DNA of 56,907 nt, taken from Streptomyces bambusae (GTDB lineage Bacteria; Actinomycetota; Actinomycetes; Streptomycetales; Streptomycetaceae). The stretch is from contig NZ_JAJAUZ010000048.1 of NCBI RefSeq assembly GCF_020532645.1, forward strand, positions 1 to 56,907, read 5' to 3'. The notes beneath the pieces were generated by a model. The model was not told where the DNA came from and searched no databases. It saw only the letters and a program-made list of their open reading frames with translations. Positions 33,468 to 41,236 of this stretch are shown here, piece by piece (the stretch's first letter is position 1; each line of letters begins with the position of its first letter). Both the position numbers and the translations under genes were made by a program.

Positions 33468-35939
33468 GTGCCCTCTGTCACCCCCGCCCGCGGCGTGCCG
33501 CGCCGCGCGTCCGCCGCCCTCGTCGGACTGGCGCTAGCCGTCGGCGCCCTGTCCACAACCACCCTGGACACTCCGGTCGCAGCTGCCGCCGGCGCGGCCA
33601 CCGCTGCCGACACGCCCGTCCGGGTCAACCAGCTCGGCTACCTGCCCGACGGCCCCAAGCGGGCCACCGTGGCCGACTCCGCGACCGCCCCGCTCGCGTG
33701 GCAACTGCGCGATGCCTCCGGCGCGGTGGTCGCCTCCGGCACCACCACGGTGCGCGGTGCCGACCAGGCGTCCGGTCAGTCCACGCACCTGGTGGACTTC
33801 GGCGCGTACACCGGCACCGGCACCGGCTTCACCCTCGTCGCGGGCGGCCGGACCAGCCACCCGTTCGACATCTCCGCCTCGCTGTACGACGGACTGCGCG
33901 CCGACAGCATGTCGTTCTTCTACCAGCAGCGCAGTGGGATCGCGATCGATGCCGCCCTCGTGGACGGCAGTGCCTACGCCCGCCCGGCCGGGCACCTCGG
34001 CGTCGCCCCGAACAAGGGCGACACCAGTGTCCCCTGCCAGACCGGGGTGTGCGACTACACACGGGACGTACGAGGGGGCTGGTACGACGCCGGCGACCAC
34101 GGGAAGTACGTGGTCAACGGCGGCATATCCGTCTGGGAGATGGTCAACTCCTTCGAAAGGGCCCGGCGTTCGGGCAGCGAGGCCGCCCTCGGTGACGGCA
34201 CGCTGCGGGTGCCGGAGCGTGCCAACGGGACACCGGACGTGCTGGACGAGGCCCGCTGGGAGCTGGAGTTCCTGATGCGGATGCAGGTCCCGGCCGGGAA
34301 GCCGATGGCCGGCATGGCCTTCCACAAGATGCACGACGCCACGTGGACCGCCCTGCCGACCCGGCCCGAACTCGACTCGGCACCACGCGAGTTGCACAAG
34401 CCGTCGACCGCGGCGACCCTGAACCTGGCAGCCGCCGGCGCACAGTGCGCCCGCGTGTACGCCCCGTACGACTCCGCGTTCGCCGCCCGCTGCCTGGACG
34501 CGGCCCGCCGCGCCTGGACGGCGGCCAGGGCCAACCCGAACGTGCTGGCTCCCGCGAGCGACAACACCGGTGGCGGTGCCTACGAGGACGCCGACGTGTC
34601 CGACGAGTTCTACTGGGCGGCGGCGGAACTCCTGGCCACCACCGGCGAGTCGGCATACCGGGAGGCCGTCACCTCCTCCCCGCACCACACCAAGCCCGTT
34701 GACGCGTTCTGGTGGGGCGGCACCGCCACACCCGGCCGCATCACCCTCGCCACCGTCCCCGGCGTGTCCCTGCCCGCCGACGAAACGGCCCGGCTGCGCG
34801 GCCTGCTGACCGCCGCCGCCGACGCCCATCTGGCCACCATGGCCGGACAGGGCTACGCGGTCCCGCTCCCCGTCACCGGCTACGTGTGGGGCTCCAACAG
34901 CTCCGTCGCCAACAACGCGATCGTGCTCGCCGTCGCGTACGAGCTCACCGGTCAGCAGCGCTACCGGACCGGAGCGCTGGAGTCCCTCGACTACCTTCTC
35001 GGCCGCAACGCGCTCGGCCTCTCCTATGTGACCGGCTACGGAGACCGCTACTCCGAGAACCAGCACCACCGCTTCTGGGCGCACCAGAACGACCCCTCGC
35101 TGCCGCACCCGCCGGCCGGTTCCTTCGCGGGCGGGCCGAACGCCGGACTGGAGGACCCCGTGGCCAGGGAGAAGCTCGCGGGCTGCGCACCGGCGGCGTG
35201 CTATGTGGACGACATCGGCTCGTACTCGACCAACGAGGTGGCCATCAACTGGAACGCCTCGCTGGCCTGGCTGGCGGCCTTCGCAGCCGAGCGGCGCGGC
35301 GCCCCGGCGGTGCCCGCCGTCCAGGTGACACCTGCGGCCGTGACGGTCCCGGAGGGCGGTTCGGCGACGGTCGGCGTGCGGCTCTCGGCCGCACCCGAGC
35401 AGAACGTCACCGTGAAGGTGGACCGGACCTCCGGCGACCAGGACCTGTCGGCGGCCGCGACCCTCGTGTTCACCCCGGCCGACTGGGCCACCGCGCAGCG
35501 GGTTCCGGTCCACGCAGCGCAGGATGCCGACACGTCCCCGGGCAGTGCGACGTTCTCGGCCGGCGGGTCCGGCGTGCAGCCGGCGACGTTCACGGCCACG
35601 GAGGCGGACGACGACGCGCCCGCGGCCCCCTGCACGGTGGCGTACCGGATCGACAACTCCTGGGGCAACGGCTTCACGGCGACGGTGACTGTGAAGAACA
35701 CCGGGACCTCGACCGTCTCCGGATGGACCCTCGGCTGGAGCTTCGCGGGTGACCAGCTGATCGGCAACGCCTGGAACGCCACGGTGAGCCAGCAGGGCGC
35801 CTCCGTCACCGCCCGGGACGCCGGGTGGAACGGCACGCTGGCGCCCGGCGGCAGTGCGAGCTTCGGCTTCCAGGCGACGTATTCGGGCACCAACGGGATT
35901 CCGGGACGCTTCACGCTGGGCGGTGCCCCCTGCTCCTGA
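33468..35939 (+). CDS. Secreted GH9 endoglucanase with C-terminal CBM2
   Basis: 823 aa. The GTG at 33468 has GGAAGG 8 bases upstream. Signal peptide about 1-47; CelD_N-type Ig domain about 50-137 (VRVNQLGYLPDGPKRATV); GH9 catalytic domain about 140-608; a beta-sandwich linker module about 613-715; CBM2 about 718-823 between two cysteines. Catalytic features: GGWYDAGDHGKYVVNGG with Asp207 and Asp210, and TNEVAINWNASL with the proton donor Glu590; the SENQHHR motif is also present. Endo-acting or processive endo-acting cellulases of this layout are secreted by many actinobacteria. Controlled by a perfect CebR box. It would supply chain ends for the GH6 and GH48 enzymes at 16336-21480. Confidence 0.94.
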   Translation: MPSVTPARGVPRRASAALVGLALAVGALSTTTLDTPVAAAAGAATAADTPVRVNQLGYLPDGPKRATVADSATAPLAWQLRDASGAVVASGTTTVRGADQASGQSTHLVDFGAYTGTGTGFTLVAGGRTSHPFDISASLYDGLRADSMSFFYQQRSGIAIDAALVDGSAYARPAGHLGVAPNKGDTSVPCQTGVCDYTRDVRGGWYDAGDHGKYVVNGGISVWEMVNSFERARRSGSEAALGDGTLRVPERANGTPDVLDEARWELEFLMRMQVPAGKPMAGMAFHKMHDATWTALPTRPELDSAPRELHKPSTAATLNLAAAGAQCARVYAPYDSAFAARCLDAARRAWTAARANPNVLAPASDNTGGGAYEDADVSDEFYWAAAELLATTGESAYREAVTSSPHHTKPVDAFWWGGTATPGRITLATVPGVSLPADETARLRGLLTAAADAHLATMAGQGYAVPLPVTGYVWGSNSSVANNAIVLAVAYELTGQQRYRTGALESLDYLLGRNALGLSYVTGYGDRYSENQHHRFWAHQNDPSLPHPPAGSFAGGPNAGLEDPVAREKLAGCAPAACYVDDIGSYSTNEVAINWNASLAWLAAFAAERRGAPAVPAVQVTPAAVTVPEGGSATVGVRLSAAPEQNVTVKVDRTSGDQDLSAAATLVFTPADWATAQRVPVHAAQDADTSPGSATFSAGGSGVQPATFTATEADDDAPAAPCTVAYRIDNSWGNGFTATVTVKNTGTSTVSGWTLGWSFAGDQLIGNAWNATVSQQGASVTARDAGWNGTLAPGGSASFGFQATYSGTNGIPGRFTLGGAPCS

Positions 35940-35953
35940 CCGCCCCGCACGCC

Positions 35954-35995
35954 GGGCCCGCCCGCCGACCGGGAAGCCGGTCGGCGGGCGGGCCC
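35954..35995. terminator. Very strong bidirectional hairpin, GH9 / GH10
   Basis: A perfect 19-bp stem starting GGGCCCGCCCGCCGACCGG with a GAAG loop, 14 bases after the GH9 stop and 14 bases before the convergent GH10 stop. Confidence 0.92.
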
Positions 35996-36009
35996 GTTCG
36001 GGGTGTGGG

Positions 36010-37446
36010 TCAGGTGCGGGTCCACCGCTGGTTGCTGCCGTTGGAGCAGGTGTAGAGCTGGATCAGGGTGCCGTTGGCGGTGCCGTTGCCGGTGGCGTCG
36101 AGGCAGAGGCCGGACTGGACTCCGACGATCGACCCGTCCGAGTTGAGGCGCCACTTCTGGTTGTCGCCGCCCCAGCAGCTGTAGATCTGCACTCTGGTGC
36201 CGACGCCGGTGCCGGCGGCGTCGAGACACTTGGTGCCGTACACCCGCAGCTCGCGTTCGGTGGTGTACGACCACTGCTGGTTGATGCGGTTGTTGCAGTC
36301 CCACAGGGCGACCTGGGTGCCGTCGGCGGTGGCGGCCCCGGGCACGTCCAGGCAGCGCCCCGAGCCGACGCCCCTGATCGGCCCGGAACCGGGCGACGGG
36401 GTCGGTGTGGAGGAGCCGGCGTTGAGTGCGTTGAGCACCGACGAGTAAGCGGGCTTCTTGTTGCCGTTGCCGTCGAACAGCAGCGGCGCATGCTCCGGTC
36501 GCCAGGAGTCGGTGTCGCGCACCCCCCAGACGGTGATGCCGAGGCAGCGCGGGACGGCCAGGCAGTCGTTGGTCACGTTGGCGTAGGTGGTGCCCGAGGC
36601 GCCCTGGATGTCGAGTTCCGTGACGGCCACGTCCACGCCGAGCGCGGCGAAGCTCTGGAGAGTGGTCCGGAAGTTGGCGTGGTACGGGCTGTCGTTGTTG
36701 AAGTGGGCCTGGAAGCCGACGCAGTCGATCGGCACGCCGCGCTGTTTGAAGTCCCGGACCATGGCGTACACGGCCTGGGTCTTGGCCCAGGTCCAGTTCT
36801 CGATGTTGTAGTCGTTGTAGCAGAGCTTGGCGGCCGGGTCCGCGGCCCGCGCGGTGCGGAAGGCGACCTCGATCCAGTCGTTGCCGGTGCGCTGCAGGTT
36901 GGAATCGCGCCGGGCCCCCGAACTGCCGTCGGCGAAGGCTTCGTTCACGACGTCCCACTGGACGATCCTGCCCTTGTAGTGGGCCATCACGCCGTTGATG
37001 TGGTGGGTCATCGCCTGGCGCAGCGCGCTGCCGCTGAGGTTCTGCATCCAGCCGGGCTGCTGGGAGTGCCAGGCCAGGGTGTGGCCGCGTACCTGCTTGC
37101 CGTTCTGCACCGCCCAGTTGTAGACGCGGTCACCGGCGGCGAAGTCGAACCGGCCCTGCTGGGGCTCGGTGGCGTCGATCTTCATCTCGTTCTCGGGCGT
37201 CACCGAGTTGAACTCGCGGCCCGCGATCGTCGTGTACGCCGGGTCGCCCAGCCTGCCCGAGGCGATGGCGGTGCCGAAGTAGCGGCCGCTCTGCGCTGCC
37301 GCGCGGCCGAGCGTGCTCTCGGCGGCCTGCGAGGTCGCCGGCGGAACCAGCACGGCGGCCGCACCGAGGACGCCGACGACCAGGGCTGTGCGCAGAGCGC
37401 CGGCCTTCCGGCGGGTGGATGGCAGGTGCATGACAGGTAATCCCAT
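36010..37446 (-). CDS. xlnA: Secreted GH10 endo-beta-1,4-xylanase with C-terminal CBM13
   Basis: 478 aa. The ATG at 37446 is preceded by GGAGG 7 bases upstream; a second ATG five codons on is less likely. Signal peptide 1-41 (cleavage after SQA or AAE region); GH10 domain about 44-345; a Ser/Thr/Pro linker; ricin-type trefoil CBM13 about 352-478 with three QxW repeats. Catalytic residues: acid/base Glu169 in WDVVNEAF and nucleophile Glu277 in VTELDIQG. The layout and length match XlnA of Streptomyces lividans. It cuts xylan backbones to xylo-oligosaccharides. It lies 43 bases downstream of the small GH6 gene on the same strand and may be cotranscribed with it. Confidence 0.95.
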   Translation of the reverse strand: MGLPVMHLPSTRRKAGALRTALVVGVLGAAAVLVPPATSQAAESTLGRAAAQSGRYFGTAIASGRLGDPAYTTIAGREFNSVTPENEMKIDATEPQQGRFDFAAGDRVYNWAVQNGKQVRGHTLAWHSQQPGWMQNLSGSALRQAMTHHINGVMAHYKGRIVQWDVVNEAFADGSSGARRDSNLQRTGNDWIEVAFRTARAADPAAKLCYNDYNIENWTWAKTQAVYAMVRDFKQRGVPIDCVGFQAHFNNDSPYHANFRTTLQSFAALGVDVAVTELDIQGASGTTYANVTNDCLAVPRCLGITVWGVRDTDSWRPEHAPLLFDGNGNKKPAYSSVLNALNAGSSTPTPSPGSGPIRGVGSGRCLDVPGAATADGTQVALWDCNNRINQQWSYTTERELRVYGTKCLDAAGTGVGTRVQIYSCWGGDNQKWRLNSDGSIVGVQSGLCLDATGNGTANGTLIQLYTCSNGSNQRWTRT

Positions 37447-37489
37447 GGAGAACCTCCAGGACGGACAGCTCGGATGACGAGGGGAGGGG

Positions 37490-38461
37490 TCAGTAGCCGT
37501 AGATCATCTTGTAGGCGGCCTCGGGCAGGAACTGCCCGGCCGAGGAGCCGGACCCGATGCCGCAGTTGCCGTCTGACTCGCCGGGGATCTTGATCCACAG
37601 AAGCATCTCGGCACCACCGCCGCGTCGGCTGGGCGTACCGATCCGGCGGCCGGCCGGGTTGCACCACTGGCCGTCGGACCCGTTGCCGTTGCGGCTGGTG
37701 TCGACGACGAACGGCTTGGTGTAGCCGTAGGAGGCCAGGGCTGAGTTGACCGCGTTGCCGTAGGCGGTGTTCTGGTCGGTGGTGAAGTAGTTGGAGACGT
37801 TCAGCGCGAAGCCGCGGGCCCCGCTGACACCGGCGGCGACGAGCTGCTGCGCCATGGTCGAGGCGGACACCCAGCCGGGGTTCCCGGCGTCGAGGTAGAC
37901 CCAGGTGTTCGGCGCCTTGGCCTTGAACTGGGCGATGGCGTTCTTCAGCATCGCGTTGCGCTCGGCGACCTGGGCGGGCGTCATGCAGCTTTCGTGGCCG
38001 AGCGCGTCGGGTTCGAGGACGACGACGGCCGGGCGGCTGCCGATGCCACTGGCGAAGGCGGCGATCCAGGCGTCGTACGCGGCGCGGCTCCCGGCGCCGC
38101 CGCCGGAGTGACCGGCGCAGACGTCCCGGTTGGGGATGTTGTACGCGACCAGGATCGGCAGCTTGTCGTGGGAGTCCGCACGGCCGACGTAGGCGCCGGC
38201 GGCCGCGCCGATGTCACCGCTCCAGTTCCCGAACCAGCGGGCCGCCGGTGTTTGGGCGATGAACGTGCGGATCGCCGCCGCCCGCCCGTCGCCCGGGTTC
38301 GCGTTGACCCACCGCAGCGCGGAGTTGTCGGGGTCGGTGTAGAAGCCGCTGGTCATGCCGGTCGGGTCGGCGGCGTGGGCCGGGCCGATGCCGAGGAGTG
38401 CGAAGCCGGTGGTCAGGACGCCGGCGAGGAGAGCCGAAGCGGCTCGGATGCGGGTGCGCAC
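37490..38461 (-). CDS. Secreted GH6 endoglucanase without CBM
   Basis: 323 aa; the GTG start has GGAGGAAG upstream. Signal peptide 1-30 (ending AHA), then only the GH6 catalytic domain. Family signatures: VAYNIPNRDVCAGHS (Asp113) and VVVLEPDALGHE with the proton donor Asp152; VVDTSRNG carries the putative base. The compact domain (about 290 residues) is typical of endo-acting GH6 enzymes such as Streptomyces CelA, in contrast to the larger exo-type GH6 at 16336. A consensus-like promoter (TTGACA) and a variant CebR-like palindrome lie upstream. The regulator gene at 38735 diverges from it. Confidence 0.93.
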   Translation of the reverse strand: MRTRIRAASALLAGVLTTGFALLGIGPAHAADPTGMTSGFYTDPDNSALRWVNANPGDGRAAAIRTFIAQTPAARWFGNWSGDIGAAAGAYVGRADSHDKLPILVAYNIPNRDVCAGHSGGGAGSRAAYDAWIAAFASGIGSRPAVVVLEPDALGHESCMTPAQVAERNAMLKNAIAQFKAKAPNTWVYLDAGNPGWVSASTMAQQLVAAGVSGARGFALNVSNYFTTDQNTAYGNAVNSALASYGYTKPFVVDTSRNGNGSDGQWCNPAGRRIGTPSRRGGGAEMLLWIKIPGESDGNCGIGSGSSAGQFLPEAAYKMIYGY

Positions 38462-38491
38462 GGTGATGCTTCCTCCGAGAGGTGGGGAAGT

Positions 38492-38505
38492 TGGAAGCGC
38501 TTCCG
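38492..38505. promoter_or_regulatory. Variant CebR-like operator before the small GH6 gene
   Basis: TGGAAGCGCTTCCG contains a perfect 12-bp palindrome GGAAGCGCTTCC. Compared with the CebR box the symmetric GGGAG/CTCCC is changed to GGAAG/CTTCC in both arms. It lies 30 bases upstream of the GTG and about 35 bases after the -10. Confidence 0.7.
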
Positions 38506-38539
38506 GTTTTGTGGACGGGTCCGGATCGCGCTGAGGGGA

Positions 38540-38568
38540 TGATTGGGGCGGGCGCCCGGGCGTGTCAA
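38540..38568 (-). promoter_or_regulatory. Promoter of the small GH6 gene
   Basis: On the minus strand a consensus -35 TTGACA (38563-38568), a 17-base spacer and CAATCA (38540-38545). It is the best sigma-70-type promoter I see in the window. Confidence 0.6.
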
Positions 38569-38734
38569 TAGGTTGAACGCGAAACGACTCTTGCCGCGGT
38601 CATGGCGCCAGAGGTTGGAGGCGCCGCCGGATCGAGATCCGGGACGACGCCCGTGATCGGCTCCGCAGCCGTGCCCGCGCGTGGAATCATGACCGCCGTT
38701 CGCCGTCCGCGTGAGCACGAGGAGCAGGTCGCCG

Positions 38735-39760
38735 ATGGAGCCGTCGCCCAAACGCATGCCGACGCTCGACGAGGTGGCTGCGCGAGCCGGTGTGTCGCGC
38801 ACGGCGGCCTCCCGGGTGATCAACAACGCCCCGCACGTGAGCCGCGCCAAGCGGGAGGCGGTCCAACGGGCCGTGCGCGAGCTGGACTTCGTACCAAACC
38901 CGTCCGCGCAGGCGCTGGCGAGCCGCAGGGCCGGAGCGGTGGTGCTGGCGGTCTCCAGCGACGAGCCGGGGCTGTTCGCCGACCCCTTCTTCGCGGAGAT
39001 CGTCGTCGGCGTCGGCACGGCTCTGGAGCAGACGGAACTCGAGTTGATCCTGCTGCTGGCCAACACCCCGCGCGGCCGGCAGAGGTTCGAGAGGCTGCTG
39101 CGCCAACGCCGGGCGGACGGCGTCATGCTGATGGCGCTGCGCGGCGACGATTCGCTGGGCCGCCTGTGCGAAGAGGCCGATCTGCCGGTCGTGTTCGGCG
39201 GACGCCCGCTCAGGGGGGAGCCAGCCTGGTACGTGGACGCCGACAACGAGGGCGGTGCCCGCCTGGCCGCCGAGCATCTCGCCCGCACGGGCCGCCGACG
39301 GCCCGTCATGATCAGTGGCCAGGTGGACACCAGGGCCTCCGCCGCGAGGGAACGGGGGTTCACCGACGGACTCGCGCTGGCCGGCCTGCCGCTGCTCGGG
39401 GTCGAGCCGGGGCGGTTCACCGAGGACGGCGGCGCCGAGGCGATGGAGCGGCTGCTCCGGGCGCACCCCGATCCCGACGCGGTGTTCGCGGCCTCCGACG
39501 CGATGGCCATCGGCGCTCTGCGCATCCTGCGGGAACGCGGGATCCGGGTGCCCGAGGACGTCGCCGTGATCGGCTTCGACGACCTGGCGAGCGCCCGGCA
39601 CACCAGCCCGCCGCTCACCACGGTCCACCAGCCGGTGCGTGCGCTGGGGGAGGAGATGGCCAGGATGCTGGTCGGTGCGCTCGAAGGACGCCGGCCCGGT
39701 CCGCTGATCCTCCCGACCCGGCTGACCGTGCGCGGGTCCGCCCCTGGTCTGCCGGCCTGA
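38735..39760 (+). CDS. LacI-family regulator, CebR paralogue
   Basis: 341 aa from the ATG at 38735 with GAGGAG 10 bases upstream; a GTG at 38711 has no site. HTH and hinge in residues about 8-62 (TLDEVAARAGVSRTAASRVI). The effector domain resembles CebR at 15126 throughout: QRFERLLRQRRADGVMLMAL here against QRFERYVAARRVDGVLLASV there. It diverges from the small GH6 gene, whose upstream palindrome differs symmetrically from the CebR box, so that site may be its own operator. It ends 6 bases from the convergent GH43 stop. The ligand is unknown; a cello- or xylo-oligosaccharide is the natural guess. Confidence 0.88.
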   Translation: MEPSPKRMPTLDEVAARAGVSRTAASRVINNAPHVSRAKREAVQRAVRELDFVPNPSAQALASRRAGAVVLAVSSDEPGLFADPFFAEIVVGVGTALEQTELELILLLANTPRGRQRFERLLRQRRADGVMLMALRGDDSLGRLCEEADLPVVFGGRPLRGEPAWYVDADNEGGARLAAEHLARTGRRRPVMISGQVDTRASAARERGFTDGLALAGLPLLGVEPGRFTEDGGAEAMERLLRAHPDPDAVFAASDAMAIGALRILRERGIRVPEDVAVIGFDDLASARHTSPPLTTVHQPVRALGEEMARMLVGALEGRRPGPLILPTRLTVRGSAPGLPA

Positions 39761-39766
39761 TACGGA

Positions 39767-41236
39767 TCACAGGCGCCCGCGTCCCGGCGGGTCCCGCCTG
39801 CTCGGGTACGTGATGTCGAACCACGCGAAGTGGGCTTCGCCGGTGCCGGGGCGGCCGTTGGAGGTGGCGTAGAGGCCCAGCTGGACGCCGGTGAACAGAG
39901 GGGTGAGAAAGGTCGCTTCGACGGCCTTCAGGTCCAGCCAGGGGCCGTCCGGTGCCGCGTACGCGAAGGTGTGGGCGAAGCCGCGGATGCGGGCCCCCAG
40001 CCGGACCGGCCCCGGTGGCAGGGGAGCGCCGGCCAGGACCTCGGGCCCGCGGCGGAGGCAGAGTCCTTCCGTGGTGCGGAGCAACAGCAGGTGGGTGTCG
40101 TCGTCGAGGACCACGGCGAGGCCCGCCTCCTCGTCCGGCACTGACGGCGTGAAATGCAGTTCGGTGGACACGTCGCAGTCGGGATGCTCCTGGGGGCGGA
40201 CCAGGAGGGACGGGGTGGAGGGTTCGCCGAGACGTTCGGGGCGCAGCCGGAGGCGGAGTCCGTCGCCGGTGGTCCAGAACCGCTCGAGTGGGGTGCGCAG
40301 GGTGCTCCAGCCGGCGGCCAGGGTGGCGAAGCCGTCGTGGAAGGGGCGGCGGGGGGCGGTGTGGACGACGGGGGAGAAGACCGGCCAGCCGTCGTCCCAG
40401 GTGATCCGGCTGAGGAACGTCTCGCGGCCGAGGGCGGAGCCCGGGCGGACGCCCAGCAGGACGGCCCGCCAGTCACCGTCCGGCGTCTGGACGAGGTCGG
40501 CGTGCCCGGTGCAGATCACCGGGCCTTCGGCGGGCGGCAGGACCGGGTTCCCGGGGGCGCCCCGGTAGGGACCGGTCGCGCGGTCGGCTCGGGCGGCCAC
40601 CACGCTGTGGTCCACATCGGTGCCGCCCTCGGCGGTGAGCAGGAGGTAGCTCCCGTCGATCCTGTAGAGGTGCGGGGCCTCCGACCAGCGGGCGCCCGGG
40701 TGGCTTCCCGACCACAGGACGTGCTCCGGTCCGGTGAGCCGCCGCTCGCGGGGAAGGTATTCGCGCATCCAGATCTCGGTGCGGCCGGCGCCCTCGTCCA
40801 CCACGCGGGCGGCGGTGAACCAGGCCCGGCCGTCGCCGCCGTCCGGCCCGTCGTCGAAGAACAGCGAGGGGTCGAAGCCCTCGCCTTCCAGCCAGTGCGG
40901 TGGCGACCACGGCCCCGCAGGGTCGGTCGCCGTGACGACGAAGTGGCCGGGGCCGTCCATCAGCGTGCAGGCGAGATGGAAGACCCCGTCGTGGTGCCGG
41001 ATCGTCGGGGCGAACAGACCCCGCGAGGGCGCGCACCCGGTGAGGTCGAGCCGGGACGGCCGGTCGAGTGCGGAGCCGATGCGCCGCCAGTCGGTGAGAT
41101 CGCGGCTGTGGAACACGGGAAGGCCCGGGAACCACTCGAAACTGGAGGTCACCAGGTAGTAGTCCGCTCCCACCCGGCAGACGGACGGGTCGGGCCGGAA
41201 CCCCGGCAGGACGGGATCACCCGAGAAGCCCGTCAT
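39767..41236 (-). CDS. GH43 beta-xylosidase / alpha-L-arabinofuranosidase
   Basis: 489 aa from the ATG at 41236, which overlaps the GH3 stop by 4 bases (ATGA); the open frame upstream lies within the GH3 gene. No signal peptide, so cytoplasmic. A five-bladed propeller (about 1-300) carries the catalytic triad of GH43: base Asp16 in GFRPDPSVC, pKa modulator Asp122 in GEGFDPSLF and acid Glu186 in ARWSEAPHLY. A C-terminal beta-sandwich (about 320-489, ending GEAHFAWFDITY) is typical of subfamily 11/12-like xylosidases. It would release xylose or arabinose from imported oligosaccharides. Translationally coupled to GH3. Confidence 0.92.
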   Translation of the reverse strand: MTGFSGDPVLPGFRPDPSVCRVGADYYLVTSSFEWFPGLPVFHSRDLTDWRRIGSALDRPSRLDLTGCAPSRGLFAPTIRHHDGVFHLACTLMDGPGHFVVTATDPAGPWSPPHWLEGEGFDPSLFFDDGPDGGDGRAWFTAARVVDEGAGRTEIWMREYLPRERRLTGPEHVLWSGSHPGARWSEAPHLYRIDGSYLLLTAEGGTDVDHSVVAARADRATGPYRGAPGNPVLPPAEGPVICTGHADLVQTPDGDWRAVLLGVRPGSALGRETFLSRITWDDGWPVFSPVVHTAPRRPFHDGFATLAAGWSTLRTPLERFWTTGDGLRLRLRPERLGEPSTPSLLVRPQEHPDCDVSTELHFTPSVPDEEAGLAVVLDDDTHLLLLRTTEGLCLRRGPEVLAGAPLPPGPVRLGARIRGFAHTFAYAAPDGPWLDLKAVEATFLTPLFTGVQLGLYATSNGRPGTGEAHFAWFDITYPSRRDPPGRGRL

